A stretch of DNA of 64,000 bases. It comes from Mycobacterium sp. WUMAC-067. Its GTDB lineage: Bacteria; Actinomycetota; Actinomycetes; Mycobacteriales; Mycobacteriaceae. Positions within the stretch are counted from its first letter, which is position 1. Every line of letters starts with the position of its first letter. The stretch lies in contig NZ_JAEKMI010000009.1 in assembly GCF_020217485.1 (NCBI RefSeq), forward strand, positions 62,001-126,000, read 5' to 3'. Shown in pieces: positions 38,914 through 48,480 of this stretch. Both the position numbers and the translations under genes were made by a program. Under the pieces are notes generated by a model. That model made no database searches, had not been told where the DNA came from, and saw only the letters and a program-made list of their open reading frames with translations.

Positions 38914-38923
38914 GAAGACCGCC

Positions 38924-40372
38924 ATGGCCGCCCGCCGCATCCGACCCTCCCGGCCGCTCGCCCCGCACGGGCTGCCCGGGCACCTGGTCGGTTTCGTGGA
39001 AGCGCTTCGGGGAGCGGGGATTTCGGTCGGCCCGTCGGAGACGGTGGATGCCGGCCGGGTGATGGCCACCCTCGGGCTGGGCAACCGCGAGGTGCTGCGC
39101 GAGGGCATCGCGTGCGCCGTGCTGCGCCGGTCGGATCATCGGGACACCTATGACGCCATGTTCGACCTGTGGTTCCCGGCGGCGCTGGGCGCCCGCGCGG
39201 TGGTCACCGAGGATGAGGCCGGCGACACCCCGGACGACAACGCGTTGCCGCCCGACGACGTCGAGGCGATGCGCCAGATGCTGCTGGATCTGCTGGCCGA
39301 AAACCCCGATCTCGCCGACATGGACGAGCGCCTCGTGGCGATGATTGCCAGGATCGTCGAGGCCTACGGAAAATACAGTTCCAGCCGGGGCCCGTCCTTC
39401 TCGTCCTATCAGGCGCTCAAGGCGATGGCCCTGGACGAACTCGAGGGCAAGCTGCTGGCGGGGCTGCTCGCCTCCTACGGCGACGAACCCACACCCTCCC
39501 AGGAGGAGATCGCCAAAGCCCTTGCGGCGCAGCGGATCACCCAGTTGCGCAAGATGGTCGACGCCGAGACCAAACGGCGCACGGCCGAGCAACTGGGACG
39601 CGATCACGTTCAGATGTACGGCATTCCCCAGCTTTCCGAGAACGTGGAATTCTTGCGCGCCTCCGGAGAGCAGCTGCGCCAGATGCGTCGGGTGGTGGCG
39701 CCCTTGGCGCGGACCCTGGCGACCCGGCTGGCGGCGCGCCGCCGGCGCAGCCGGGCCGGGTCGATCGATCTCCGTAAGACGCTGCGCAAGTCGATGTCCA
39801 CCGGCGGGGTGCCGATCGACGTGGTGCTGGCCAAGCCGCGCCCGGCGCGGCCGGAACTCGTGGTGCTGTGCGATGTCTCCGGCTCGGTCGCCGGGTTCAG
39901 TCATTTCACCCTTCTTCTGGTACATGCTCTGCGCCAACAGTTCTCACGCGTTCGCGTGTTCGCCTTCATCGACACCACCGACGAAGTGACCCACATGTTC
40001 GGGCCCGAAGCCGACCTGGCCGTGGCCATCCAGCGGATCACCCGGGAGTCGGGCGTCTACAGCCGCGACGGCCACTCCGACTACGGCAACGCGTTTGCGT
40101 CGTTCGTGCAGGCGTTCCCCAACGTGCTCTGCCCGCGTACCTCGCTGCTGGTGCTCGGGGATGGCCGCACCAACTACCGCAACCCGGAGATCGAGCTCCT
40201 GTCCCACATGGTGACCGCCAGCCGGCACGCGCACTGGCTGAATCCCGAGCCCAAGCATCTGTGGGGAAGCGGCGACTCGGCGGTGCCGCGCTATCAAGAG
40301 GTCATCGCGATGCACGAATGCCGGTCCGCCAAGCAGTTGGCCGCGGTGATCGACCAGCTGCTGCCCGTGTGA
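38924..40372 (+). CDS. CoxE-like von Willebrand factor A domain protein (Rv2425c-like)
   Basis: A 482-aa protein of the CoxE/VWA_containing family. The C-terminal half holds the MIDAS-type metal site in [14 protein letters not shown], with [15 protein letters not shown] further on. The N-terminal half is helical with an acidic stretch ([20 protein letters not shown]). It is co-transcribed with the MoxR-type ATPase 10 nt upstream and is expected to act as its adaptor in the cytosol. The client enzyme is not known. Confidence 0.9.
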   Translation: MAARRIRPSRPLAPHGLPGHLVGFVEALRGAGISVGPSETVDAGRVMATLGLGNREVLREGIACAVLRRSDHRDTYDAMFDLWFPAALGARAVVTEDEAGDTPDDNALPPDDVEAMRQMLLDLLAENPDLADMDERLVAMIARIVEAYGKYSSSRGPSFSSYQALKAMALDELEGKLLAGLLASYGDEPTPSQEEIAKALAAQRITQLRKMVDAETKRRTAEQLGRDHVQMYGIPQLSENVEFLRASGEQLRQMRRVVAPLARTLATRLAARRRRSRAGSIDLRKTLRKSMSTGGVPIDVVLAKPRPARPELVVLCDVSGSVAGFSHFTLLLVHALRQQFSRVRVFAFIDTTDEVTHMFGPEADLAVAIQRITRESGVYSRDGHSDYGNAFASFVQAFPNVLCPRTSLLVLGDGRTNYRNPEIELLSHMVTASRHAHWLNPEPKHLWGSGDSAVPRYQEVIAMHECRSAKQLAAVIDQLLPV

Positions 40373-40410
40373 GGACCTCGCCGCGCCACGGCCCTGCTCA
40401 CCGCCTCAAG

Positions 40411-40416
40411 TAAGCT
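40411..40416 (+). promoter_or_regulatory. -10 hexamer of nadD, predicted leaderless
   Basis: TAAGCT, 8 nt, then GTG at 40425. It supports the longer nadD start and marks the head of the nadD-rsfS-gpgP-octT-degV operon. Confidence 0.5.
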
Positions 40417-40424
40417 GGCACATC

Positions 40425-41057
40425 GTGCAAAAGCAGCTTCGCAGGTTAGGAGTGATGGGTGGGACGTTCGACCCCATCCATTACGGCCACCTGGTTGCCG
40501 CCAGTGAGGTCGCCGACCTGTTCGACCTCGACCAAGTCGTGTTCGTGCCCAGCGGTCAGCCCTGGCAGAAGGATCGGCACGTCTCCGCCGCCGAGGACCG
40601 GTATCTGATGACGGTCATCGCCACCGCGTCCAATCCCCGGTTCTCGGTCAGCCGCGTCGACATCGACCGCGCCGGCCCCACCTACACCAAGGACACGCTG
40701 CGCGACTTGCGCGCGCTGAACCCGGATTCCCAGCTGTTCTTCATCACCGGCGCCGATGCGCTGGAATCCATCCTGTCCTGGCAGGGCTGGGAGGAACTGT
40801 TCGACCTGGCTCGCTTTGTCGGCGTCAGCCGCCCCGGCTATGAGTTGAGCCACGACCACATCACCGGCGTTCTGGGCGAGCTTGCCGACGACGCGTTGAC
40901 GCTCGTCGAGATTCCGGCGCTGGCGATTTCGTCGACCGACTGCCGCCGCCGCGCCGAGGACCACCGCCCGCTGTGGTACCTGATGCCTGACGGCGTCGTG
41001 CAGTACGTCTCCAAGCGGCGGCTTTACCGTAAGCCGGGCGGCGAGGAGCCAACGTGA
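40425..41057 (+). CDS. nadD: nicotinate-nucleotide adenylyltransferase
   Basis: Joins nicotinate mononucleotide and ATP to form nicotinate adenine dinucleotide, the substrate of NadE. The 210-aa nucleotidyltransferase has [12 protein letters not shown] at the N-terminus (HxGH type) and ISSTDCRRR (ISSTxxR type) near the C-terminus. GTG at 40425 is supported by a -10 box 8 nt upstream; GTG at 40452 or ATG at 40455 would give a form starting near GVMGGTFDP. It overlaps rsfS by 4 nt. Gene order nadD-rsfS-gpgP-octT-degV equals Rv2421c-Rv2417c. Confidence 0.96.
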   Translation: MQKQLRRLGVMGGTFDPIHYGHLVAASEVADLFDLDQVVFVPSGQPWQKDRHVSAAEDRYLMTVIATASNPRFSVSRVDIDRAGPTYTKDTLRDLRALNPDSQLFFITGADALESILSWQGWEELFDLARFVGVSRPGYELSHDHITGVLGELADDALTLVEIPALAISSTDCRRRAEDHRPLWYLMPDGVVQYVSKRRLYRKPGGEEPT

Positions 41058-41449
41058 GCGCCACCCAGGAAGCCATCGACATGGCGACGGTCGCCGCCGG
41101 CGCCGCAGCCGCGAAGCTCGCCGACGACGTCGTCGTCATCGACGTCTCCGCCCAGCTCGCCATCACCGACTGCTTCGTGATCGCCTCGGCATCCAACGAG
41201 CGACAGGTCAACGCCATCGTCGACGAGGTCGAAGAGAAGATGCGCAAGGCGGGCTACAAACCCGCGCGCCGCGAGGGCACCCGCGAAGGCCGCTGGACGC
41301 TGCTCGACTATCGCGACATCGTCGTACACATCCAGCACCAGGACGACCGTGACTTCTATGCCCTGGACCGGCTGTGGAGCGACTGCCCGGTGGTGCCGGT
41401 GAAGGTGGACGAGCCCGACGGGGACTCCGAAGACCCGAGCGCGCAATGA
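41054..41449 (+). CDS. rsfS: ribosomal silencing factor
   Basis: RsfS (Iojap/DUF143) binds ribosomal protein L14 and blocks joining of the ribosomal subunits when nutrients are scarce. The 131-aa protein has the family core [31 protein letters not shown] and [33 protein letters not shown] overlaps the nadD stop (GTGA) and its own stop overlaps the gpgP ATG (ATGA), so three genes are translationally coupled. The adjacency of nadD and rsfS is widespread in bacteria. Confidence 0.95.
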   Translation: MSATQEAIDMATVAAGAAAAKLADDVVVIDVSAQLAITDCFVIASASNERQVNAIVDEVEEKMRKAGYKPARREGTREGRWTLLDYRDIVVHIQHQDDRDFYALDRLWSDCPVVPVKVDEPDGDSEDPSAQ

Positions 41450-42120
41450 TGATTCGTCGGCTGATCATGTTGCGGCACGGGCAAACTGAGTTCAACGCCG
41501 GCAGCCGGATGCAGGGCCAGCTCGATTCCGAACTCAGCGAACTCGGGCGCGCACAGGCCATCGCGGCCGCCGAGGTACTGGGCAAGCTGCAGCCGCTGCT
41601 CATCGTGTCGTCGGATCTGCATCGCGCCTACGACACGGCGGTCAGGCTGGGGGAGCGGACCGGCTTGGCGATCCGGGTGGATCAGCGGCTGCGGGAGACG
41701 CATCTCGGCGACTGGCAGGGATTGACCCACACCGAGGTCGACGCGCAGGCCCCCGGCGCCCGGCTGGCCTGGCGTGAGGACGCCACCTGGGCCCCGCATG
41801 GCGGCGAAAGCCGGGTGGACGTCGCGGCGCGCAGCGTGCCGTTGGTCGCCGAACTGGCCTCCGCAGAACCGGAATGGGGCGATCCCGACGGCCCGGACCG
41901 CCCGGTGGTGCTGGTGGCCCACGGCGGACTGATCGCCGCGCTGTCGGCCGCGTTGCTGAAGCTTCCCGTCGGCAACTGGCCGATTCTGGGTGGCATGGGC
42001 AACGCCAGCTGGGTTCAGCTGTCCGGCCATTCCGGGGACGAGGGCGACGAATTCGAGAGCATCCGTTGGCGTCTGGATGTGTGGAACGCCTCGGCACAGG
42101 TGTCCAACGATGTCCTCTGA
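41446..42120 (+). CDS. gpgP: glucosyl-3-phosphoglycerate phosphatase
   Basis: Histidine-phosphatase-fold enzyme that dephosphorylates glucosyl-3-phosphoglycerate to glucosylglycerate in methylglucose lipopolysaccharide (MGLP) synthesis. The 224-aa protein has the catalytic LRHGQTEFN motif, [13 protein letters not shown] and the second His in [12 protein letters not shown]. It closely follows M. tuberculosis GpgP (Rv2419c, 223 aa). ATG at 41446 overlaps the rsfS stop; ATG at 41449 is also in frame. Its 3' end overlaps octT by 11 nt, and the two enzymes act in the same pathway. Confidence 0.93.
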   Translation: MMIRRLIMLRHGQTEFNAGSRMQGQLDSELSELGRAQAIAAAEVLGKLQPLLIVSSDLHRAYDTAVRLGERTGLAIRVDQRLRETHLGDWQGLTHTEVDAQAPGARLAWREDATWAPHGGESRVDVAARSVPLVAELASAEPEWGDPDGPDRPVVLVAHGGLIAALSAALLKLPVGNWPILGGMGNASWVQLSGHSGDEGDEFESIRWRLDVWNASAQVSNDVL

Positions 42121-42910
42121 GCAGCGGCACCGGCCCACCCTGCTGATTTTCGCCGACTCGCTGGCCTACTACGGCCCAACCGGGGGGCTGCCCGCCGACG
42201 ATCCCCGAATCTGGCCGAACATCGTTGCGGCCCAATTGGATTGGGATGTGGAGCTGATCGGCCGGATCGGCTGGACGTGTCGGGACGTCTGGTGGGCGGC
42301 GACCCAGGACCCGCGGGCGTGGGCGGCGCTGCCGCGGGCGGGCGCCGTCATCTTCGCCACCGGCGGCATGGATTCGCTGCCGTCGGTGCTGCCCACCGCG
42401 CTGCGTGAGCTGATCCGCTACGTGCGGCCGCCCCGGCTGCGGCGCTGGGTCCGCGACGGCTACGGGTGGCTGCAGCCCAGGCTCTCCCCGGTGGCCAGGC
42501 CCGCCCTGCCGCCGCACCTGAGTGCCGACTACCTCGAACAGACCCGGGGCGCAATCGATTTCAACCGACCCGGGATCCCGATCGTGGCGTCGTTGCCGTC
42601 GGTGCACATCGCCGACACCTACGGCAGGGCGCACCACGGCCGCGCCGGGACGGCGGCCGCCATCACCGAATGGGCGCAAAACCACAACGTGCCCCTGGTC
42701 GATCTGAAAGCCGCCGTCGCCGAACAGGTGATGAGCGGACGGGGAAACCCCGACGGCATCCACTGGAATTTCGAAGCCCACCAGGCGGTCGCGGAGCTGA
42801 TGCTCAAGGCGCTCGCCGAGGCCGGCGTGGCGACGATGCAGCGCGCGCAGCGCGGTGAGGAGAAGCCGCGCAATCAGGCCGGCGTGTCGACCGAGAAGCC
42901 GCGCGGGTAG
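42110..42910 (+). CDS. octT: diglucosylglycerate octanoyltransferase
   Basis: SGNH-hydrolase-like acyltransferase that octanoylates diglucosylglycerate, an early MGLP intermediate. The 266-aa protein has the GDSL-type block [11 protein letters not shown] with the nucleophilic Ser, and the C-terminal [19 protein letters not shown] with the Asp/His pair. ATG at 42110 lies inside the end of gpgP. It is about 19 residues longer than the 247-aa Rv2418c, and the extra tail (from about [11 protein letters not shown]) is encoded by sequence resembling a degenerate MIRU unit. degV starts 5 nt downstream. Confidence 0.9.
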   Translation: MSSEQRHRPTLLIFADSLAYYGPTGGLPADDPRIWPNIVAAQLDWDVELIGRIGWTCRDVWWAATQDPRAWAALPRAGAVIFATGGMDSLPSVLPTALRELIRYVRPPRLRRWVRDGYGWLQPRLSPVARPALPPHLSADYLEQTRGAIDFNRPGIPIVASLPSVHIADTYGRAHHGRAGTAAAITEWAQNHNVPLVDLKAAVAEQVMSGRGNPDGIHWNFEAHQAVAELMLKALAEAGVATMQRAQRGEEKPRNQAGVSTEKPRG

Positions 42911-42915
42911 CGCTC

Positions 42916-43749
42916 GTGACTGTCGTGGTGGTGACCGATTCGTCGGCGCGTCTGCCGGCCGACCTGCTCGAAAAGTGGGGGATACGCGTCGTTCCGCTGC
43001 ACATCTTGCTCGACGGCGCCGACCTGCGTGACGGCGTGGACGACATCCCCGACGACATCTACAAACTCGCGGCCACCACCGCGGCGGCCACCCCGGCCGA
43101 ACTCGCCGACGCCTACCAGCAGGCGCTGGCCGACAGCGGCGCCGACGGCGTTGTGGCCGTGCACCTTTCGTCGGCGCTGTCGGGAACGTGCCGCGCCGCC
43201 GAACGCACCGCGGCCGACCTGGATCCCAACGTGCGCGTCGTCGACTCCAAGTCGGCCGCGATGGGCACCGGATTCGTCGCCGTGGCCGCGGCACGGGCGG
43301 CTGCCGCGGGCGGTGACCTGGACACCGTCGCGGATGCTGCGCGCTCGGCCGTGGACCGTGGGCACGCCTTCATCGTGGTGCACCGGCTGGACAACCTGCG
43401 CCGCAGCGGCCGCATCGGGGGCGCCAAGGCGTGGCTGGGCACCGCGCTCGCACTGAAACCGTTGCTGCGTATCGACGACGGGAAACTCGTTCTGGCCCAA
43501 CGGGTGCGCACCGTCAGTCATGCGACCGAGGCGATGATCGAGCGGGTCTGCCAGGTCGTCGGCGACGGCACGGCCGCCCTGGCGGTGCACCACGTCAACA
43601 ACCCGGACGGCGCCACCGAGGTGGCGACGGCGCTGGGCAAGCGGTTACCGGCGTGTGAGCCGGCGATCGTCACCGAGCTGGGGCCGGTGCTGGCGCTGCA
43701 CGTCGGCGCGGGCGCGGTCGCGGTGAGCGTGGCGCTCGCCGAAGCTTAG
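42916..43749 (+). CDS. DegV family fatty-acid-binding protein
   Basis: A 277-aa two-domain protein of the DegV/EDD family. It has VVTDSSARLPADLLEKWGI and the lipid-head-group loop HLSSALSGTCRAAE. DegV and FakB proteins bind a fatty acid for phosphorylation by FakA, although mycobacterial partners are not defined. Start GTG at 42916 is 5 nt after octT, so it ends the nadD operon and may supply or buffer acyl groups for octT; that link is inference. M. tuberculosis has eis (Rv2416c) next; here the order breaks and mmpL follows convergently. Confidence 0.9.
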   Translation: MTVVVVTDSSARLPADLLEKWGIRVVPLHILLDGADLRDGVDDIPDDIYKLAATTAAATPAELADAYQQALADSGADGVVAVHLSSALSGTCRAAERTAADLDPNVRVVDSKSAAMGTGFVAVAAARAAAAGGDLDTVADAARSAVDRGHAFIVVHRLDNLRRSGRIGGAKAWLGTALALKPLLRIDDGKLVLAQRVRTVSHATEAMIERVCQVVGDGTAALAVHHVNNPDGATEVATALGKRLPACEPAIVTELGPVLALHVGAGAVAVSVALAEA

Positions 43750-43792
43750 TGGCGATCGCAAGCGCGGCGTAGCCGGGCACTGCGGGTCGCCA
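43750..43792. terminator. hairpin between convergent degV and mmpL
   Basis: TGGCGA (43750-43755) and TCGCCA (43787-43792) pair, and inner CGC/GCG can extend the stem. The loop is GC-rich and there is no T-tract. It is a weak candidate for a shared terminator. Confidence 0.35.
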
Positions 43793-43800
43793 CCAACGGC

Positions 43801-46713
43801 CTAGGCGCTCACCGGCCGTCGCGCGTTGTCCCCGCGCGGGTGCACGACCTGCGGCCACCAGAACCACCGCCCGAGCAGGGTGGCGATCGACGGCATCAGC
43901 AGCGTGCGCACGATCAGCGTGTCGAGCAGCAGACCGATGCAGACCGTCGACCCGAACTGACCGAGCACGCGCAGATCGCTTCCCAGCATGGACGCCATGG
44001 TGAACGCGAACACCAGACCCGCGGCCGTCACCACCCCACCGGTCCCGGCCATCGACCGGATGATCCCGGTCTTGAGGCCGTGATGGATCTCTTCCCTGAA
44101 CCGGGACACCAGCAGCAGGTTGTAGTCGGATCCGACCGCCAGCAGGATGATGACCGCCAGCGCCATCACGATCCAGTGGATATTGATGCCGAACAAATCC
44201 TGCCAAATCAGCACGGACAGACCGAAAGACGCCGCGATCGAGCTGGCAGCGGTGCCGACGATGACCAGTGCGGCCACCACGCTTCGTGTCAGCAGCAGCA
44301 TGATCATGAAGATCAGCGTCAGTGACGCGATGACGGCGATCATCAGGTCGTACTTCTCACCGTCAGCCATGTCCTTGAACGTCGCGGCGGTTCCGCCGAG
44401 GTACACCTTGGCGTCGGCCAGCGAGGATTGCTTCAGCGCCTCCTGCGCGGCGGTGCGTTCGGCCGCCACCCGTTCAATTCCCTCCGGCGTCATCGGATCG
44501 TCCTGGTGGGTGATGAAGAATCGCGCCGACTTACCGTCCGGCGACAAGAACATGCGCAGACCCGTCTGGAAGTCGGGGTTATCAAAGGCTTCTGGTGGCA
44601 GGTAGAAGAAGTCGTCGTTCTTCGACTGATCAAAGCTCTGCCCCATGACGATCCCGGTGTTGCTCATCGCCTCCATCTGGTCGATCATCGCCTTGAACGT
44701 CTGATAGAGCGTCAGCGTGATGCCCCTGGTCGTTTTCAAAGTGGCGATCAGCGTGGGAAACAGCTCGGTCAGGTCGCGTGACGCTTTGGCGGTGTGCGTG
44801 ATGTCGGTCGTCAAATAGTGGAACTGCTCGGCCAATTGGTCGAACCCGTCGAACGTGTCGAACAAAGATCGCAGCCCGATACACACGGGAATGTCGTAGC
44901 AGTGCTTCTCCCAGTAGAAGTACGTGCGGACCGGCCGGAACGTGTCGTCGAAATCGGCGATGTGGTCGCGCAGGCTGTCGGTGATCTGCGACGTCACCTG
45001 CGTGGTCTTGGCGCTGTCGTCGGCCGCGTTGGCCAAATCGAGCGACACCTCGTATTGGCGCTGCGTGGTGTCGATTTGGGTCTGCAAGTCATCGGCCATT
45101 TTGAGGATGTCGTTCATGCGCTCCTTGAGAAAGCCCATGTTCTGCATCGTCGTCTGGCTCTGGACGCTGTTCTGGAACGGAATCGAGCTGTGCTGAATCG
45201 GGATGCCCAGCGGCCTCGTGATGTCCTGAACCATGGCGATGCCGAGCGTGCGCATCTCGTTTTTCGCCACTCTGTCCAACACCAGCATGTCGGCCGGGTT
45301 TCGCATGTCATGGTTGGATTCGACCATCAACAAGTCGGGGTTCATCCGCGCTTCGGAGAAGTGCCGATTCGCGGCTTCTTGCCCTTGATTGGCGGGGGCT
45401 GACAACGGCAGGTAGTGACGGTCGTTGTAGCTGGGCTTGAAGCCCGGCAGTGCCACCATGCCGACCAGGACGATGGCGGCGCTGACGGCCAAAATCGGTG
45501 CGGGCCAACGCACTACCGCGGTGCCCACCCGGCGCCACAGTCGCCCTCGCTTCGCCTGCCTTTCGAAGAAGTGGAAGCGACTGCCGATGAAGACGACCGC
45601 GGGGCCGAGGGAAAGCCCGGCGAGCACCACGACCAGCATGCCGATCGCCACCGGCGCGCCCATGGTGTTGAACCAGGGCAGGCGGGTAAAACTCAGGCAG
45701 TAGGTCGCTCCCGCGATCGTCAGCCCAGAGCCCAGGACGACCGGGGCGACGCCCTTGAATGTGGTGTAGTAAGCCGTTTCTCGGTCCTCACCGGCGGCCA
45801 AGGCTTCTTGATATCGCCCGACGAGGAAGATGCCGTAGTCAGTTCCCGCCGCGATCGCCAGCATGGTGAGGATGTTGGCGGCGAACGTGGTGAGCCCGAA
45901 TGCGTTGTTATAGGCCAGAACCGCGACGACGCCCCGCGCACACGCCAGCGCCACGAAGGTCATGAAAAGCTGGATCAGCGTCGTGACGATCGACCGGTAG
46001 ACCAGCAGCAGCATGATCGCGATCGCGCCCAGGGTGAACAGCGTGATCTTGGCCAGGCTGGCGTTACCGATGATGTGCATGTCGTCGGACAGCGCCGCGG
46101 GGCCGGTGACATAGGCCTTCACGCCGGGTGGCGCCTTGTTCTCCTCGATCACCTTGCGGACGGCGTCCACGGAGTCGTTGGCCTGCGTGGTGCCCTGATT
46201 ACCGGCGAGGTTCACCTGCACGTACGCGCCCTTGGCGTCGGCGCTCTGCGCTCCCGCAGCGGTCAGGCGGTCGCCCCAGAAGTCCTGGATGTGCTGGATG
46301 TGCGCGGGATCCTTGCGCAGGTCTCGGATCAGCTTGTCGTAGTACTTGTGCGCGTCCGGGCCCAGCGGCTGCTGACCCTCCAGGACGATCATCACGGTGC
46401 TGTTCGAGTTGAATTCGTGGAAGTTACTGCCCAGGCGCATCATCGCCTTCATCGACGGCGCGTCCAGCGGAGTCATTGGCGCCGAATGCGCCTCGCCGAC
46501 CACTTCCAGGGAGGGGACCAGGACGTTCACCAAGACGGTGATCGCTACCCAGCCCAGGATGATCGGGATCGCAAAGATGCGGATCGCGTGGGGGAGGTAG
46601 GGGCGGTGGCCGCGCTCGGCCTTCGACAGGCCGCGAGTGCTGATCGGGCCGGTGGCTGCGTCGTCTTCGGCGCTTCTGGCGCCGGAATCGGTCTCGTTGT
46701 TCACATTGCTCAT
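43801..46713 (-). CDS. MmpL family RND transporter (MmpL4/MmpL5-like)
   Basis: Inner-membrane RND transporter of 970 aa with twelve predicted membrane helices and two large periplasmic loops. Helix 4 carries the proton-relay AAGTDYGIFLVGRYQEA and helix 10 has AVGSDYNLLLVSRFREE, the duplicated D-Y pairs of MmpL proteins. The second periplasmic loop contains YFYWEKHCYDIPVCIGLRSLF and long coiled-coil-like stretches, typical of the MmpS-dependent MmpL4/5 group. ATG overlaps the mmpS stop by 4 nt. MmpL4/5 pairs export siderophores or drugs, others glycopeptidolipids; the cargo here is not known. Its position beside the TPP locus may be coincidental. Confidence 0.93.
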   Translation of the reverse strand: MSNVNNETDSGARSAEDDAATGPISTRGLSKAERGHRPYLPHAIRIFAIPIILGWVAITVLVNVLVPSLEVVGEAHSAPMTPLDAPSMKAMMRLGSNFHEFNSNSTVMIVLEGQQPLGPDAHKYYDKLIRDLRKDPAHIQHIQDFWGDRLTAAGAQSADAKGAYVQVNLAGNQGTTQANDSVDAVRKVIEENKAPPGVKAYVTGPAALSDDMHIIGNASLAKITLFTLGAIAIMLLLVYRSIVTTLIQLFMTFVALACARGVVAVLAYNNAFGLTTFAANILTMLAIAAGTDYGIFLVGRYQEALAAGEDRETAYYTTFKGVAPVVLGSGLTIAGATYCLSFTRLPWFNTMGAPVAIGMLVVVLAGLSLGPAVVFIGSRFHFFERQAKRGRLWRRVGTAVVRWPAPILAVSAAIVLVGMVALPGFKPSYNDRHYLPLSAPANQGQEAANRHFSEARMNPDLLMVESNHDMRNPADMLVLDRVAKNEMRTLGIAMVQDITRPLGIPIQHSSIPFQNSVQSQTTMQNMGFLKERMNDILKMADDLQTQIDTTQRQYEVSLDLANAADDSAKTTQVTSQITDSLRDHIADFDDTFRPVRTYFYWEKHCYDIPVCIGLRSLFDTFDGFDQLAEQFHYLTTDITHTAKASRDLTELFPTLIATLKTTRGITLTLYQTFKAMIDQMEAMSNTGIVMGQSFDQSKNDDFFYLPPEAFDNPDFQTGLRMFLSPDGKSARFFITHQDDPMTPEGIERVAAERTAAQEALKQSSLADAKVYLGGTAATFKDMADGEKYDLMIAVIASLTLIFMIMLLLTRSVVAALVIVGTAASSIAASFGLSVLIWQDLFGINIHWIVMALAVIILLAVGSDYNLLLVSRFREEIHHGLKTGIIRSMAGTGGVVTAAGLVFAFTMASMLGSDLRVLGQFGSTVCIGLLLDTLIVRTLLMPSIATLLGRWFWWPQVVHPRGDNARRPVSA

Positions 46714-47174
46714 GCGGACTTCACCAGGCAGAAGGTCTGGGCGTTATGGCCGTCGGAGTTCTGGTTGTCGCGGACGACGCCGTCCACGGTGATCTTGCAA
46801 TTGATCGTCGGGCCGTCGCTTTGCGCCATGATGTTGGCGCTCACCGAGGGCAGCGTGGTCGAGATCGTCGTCGACCAGGGCAGCGGGGCGTTGTTGACCT
46901 GATGCGTGTTGGCGTTCTCGTCCCAGTAGTTGATGTTCGCCGTGGTGCCCGGGGCGCCGGAAATCTCGTAGACGACGACCTTCGGGTTGAACTGCACGAT
47001 TTCGATCCCCTTGCCGGCGTTCGCGTTGAGATCTTCCGAGCCGAAGAGCTTGTGCAGCCGCGACACCACGAGTGCAGACAAAGCCAGAACGACGACCAGC
47101 AGCAGCGGTATCCACCCATTTTTCAGCACGCGGGTCGCGATGCCGGGGCGAGGACTTGTTTTCGGATCAGCCAT
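46710..47174 (-). CDS. MmpS family membrane fusion-type protein
   Basis: A 154-aa accessory protein of an MmpL transporter. It has a short cytoplasmic N-terminus, one membrane helix (NGWIPLLLVVVLALSALVVSRL) and a periplasmic beta-rich domain (VVVYEISGAPGTTANINYWDENA and following). I chose ATG at 47174 (MADPKTS) although the frame opens upstream at 47216. It is translationally coupled to mmpL. An inverted repeat lies in the 165-nt upstream gap. Confidence 0.92.
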   Translation of the reverse strand: MADPKTSPRPGIATRVLKNGWIPLLLVVVLALSALVVSRLHKLFGSEDLNANAGKGIEIVQFNPKVVVYEISGAPGTTANINYWDENANTHQVNNAPLPWSTTISTTLPSVSANIMAQSDGPTINCKITVDGVVRDNQNSDGHNAQTFCLVKSA

Positions 47175-47265
47175 CACCTGACCGCCTTTCGCCCACCGCT
47201 TCGGGCCTTGCCGCAAAGCTCACCAACCATCGCCGACGACACGGATGTCAACGGAAAATTTGCTC

Positions 47266-47282
47266 AGCTAGGCATCCTAACC
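47266..47282. promoter_or_regulatory. inverted repeat upstream of mmpS
   Basis: TAGG-CAT-CCTA (47269-47279) with a flanking CCTAACC half lies about 90 nt upstream of mmpS. On the minus strand it reads GGTTAGG then a degraded partner. It resembles half of an IdeR iron box, but its spacing is wrong for a standard one. Confidence 0.25.
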
Positions 47283-47326
47283 ATAGTGCACGCAAGCGTT
47301 CCTCCTCGGGGCCGCCGGGTGTGGCG

Positions 47327-47341
47327 AACGGCATAGCCGTT
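47327..47341 (-). terminator. short hairpin at the end of the reductase gene
   Basis: AACGGC-ATA-GCCGTT is a perfect inverted repeat that overlaps the stop codon of the reductase gene and precedes mmpS. A terminator role is possible but weak. Confidence 0.3.
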
Positions 47342-48398
47342 ACTGGGCGAGACGGCCGGTCACCGGCGGCAAATCCGCCAGCGTCACGATGCCGGGCCGG
47401 GCCGCCACCACCGCCGGGACGGCATTGGTCACAGGCATGGCGGTGTAGATCATTCCCAATCCCATGAACCCGGGCTCCGTCCAATCCTTGGGCGGCAGGC
47501 AGTGCAGCACCGTGCGCATGTTGGGCAGCCCGAACACCTGAATGACGTGCCCGTGCTCGAGCGGTTTGGGCGGGACGACATGGCTGCCCATGGTCCAGTT
47601 GAACCCGACGCTGACGACGTTACGGTCGCCGACCCAGCCCCGGTGGTAGCCGTAGACGCTGCCGACGGTCCCGGCCGGAATTTTCATGAACCCTAGATCC
47701 GAGTCGCCGGTCGCCGCCGTGAACGTGACGTCGAAGGTCATCTTGTCCAGCTTCGCCCCGATCGCGTCGGCCATCATCGCGGCCGACTCGGCGAAGACCT
47801 CGCTCTCCCGTCGTACGCTTTCGGCCAGCCCCGGGGTGTCGGGGTCTTGCGAGAACCCCATCGCGGTTTGGGTTTCCGCCGATTCGTAGGTCGAGCAGTC
47901 CACCGACTCGGTGATCCGGATCTCGTCGACGCGCTCGCACGAGGCGGACAGCGCCATGCCGACCATGTTGGTCATGCCCGGGTGCGCGCCGCTGCCGAAG
48001 ATCGTCGAATCGCCCTTCTGGCAGGCGTCCTCGATGCGTCGACGGTCCTCCGGCGTCTGCTTGCCGCCGGTGATCCAGGCCGCGCTCGTGCACACGTTGA
48101 CTCCCGATTCCAGCAGCCGCACCAGCTCATCGATGTTGGGCCACAACGGGTTGTAGCAACACGCGTCGGCGCCCAGGGCGATCAGCGCATCGATGTCGTT
48201 GGTGGCCTTCACCCCGGTCGGCTGCGGCCAGCCCGCCAGTTCGGCGGCGTCCACCCCGACCTTGTCCTCGCCGTGCGCGTACACCCCGACCAGTTCCATG
48301 TCGGGCCGCCCGATGATGGCATGCAGCGACCGCCGCCCGATGTTCCCGGTGGTCCACTGGATGACGCGTAGGGGACGGTCAGTGCTGGTTGTGCTCAT
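47340..48398 (-). CDS. dihydrodipicolinate reductase-like NAD(P)-binding protein
   Basis: A 352-aa oxidoreductase with an N-terminal Rossmann fold (VIQWTTGNIGRRSLHAIIGRPDMELVGVYAH) and the C-terminal domain of the DapB-like group that also includes 2,4-diaminopentanoate dehydrogenase. The family is expanded in mycobacteria and mostly uncharacterised. ATG at 48398, 82 nt after the fadD23-type gene and on the same strand, so it may be the last gene of the papA3-mmpL10-pE-fadD23 transcript. True DapB is about 245 aa, so this is not the lysine enzyme. Its substrate is unknown. Confidence 0.82.
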   Translation of the reverse strand: MSTTSTDRPLRVIQWTTGNIGRRSLHAIIGRPDMELVGVYAHGEDKVGVDAAELAGWPQPTGVKATNDIDALIALGADACCYNPLWPNIDELVRLLESGVNVCTSAAWITGGKQTPEDRRRIEDACQKGDSTIFGSGAHPGMTNMVGMALSASCERVDEIRITESVDCSTYESAETQTAMGFSQDPDTPGLAESVRRESEVFAESAAMMADAIGAKLDKMTFDVTFTAATGDSDLGFMKIPAGTVGSVYGYHRGWVGDRNVVSVGFNWTMGSHVVPPKPLEHGHVIQVFGLPNMRTVLHCLPPKDWTEPGFMGLGMIYTAMPVTNAVPAVVAARPGIVTLADLPPVTGRLAQ

Positions 48399-48480
48399 CG
48401 TGGCTCCTTTGCCGCTGCGGGGGTGGAACCATTATGCGAAGCGCGCTACCCGTCGGCGCGCGCGCGTCCACCGCCCGGGC

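Noticed and set aside
45415-46902. 495-aa plus-strand frame across mmpL-mmpS
   Set aside because: It crosses two real genes in antisense and has no domain-like segments.
47266-47282. IdeR iron box upstream of mmpS
   Set aside because: Only one half matches the TTAGGTTAGGCTAACCTAA consensus, and the 3-nt spacing between TAGG and CCTA does not fit; kept only as an unnamed inverted repeat.
47340-48398. dapB, dihydrodipicolinate reductase of lysine synthesis
   Set aside because: At 352 aa it is about 100 residues too long and lacks the DapB active-site pattern; only the fold is shared.
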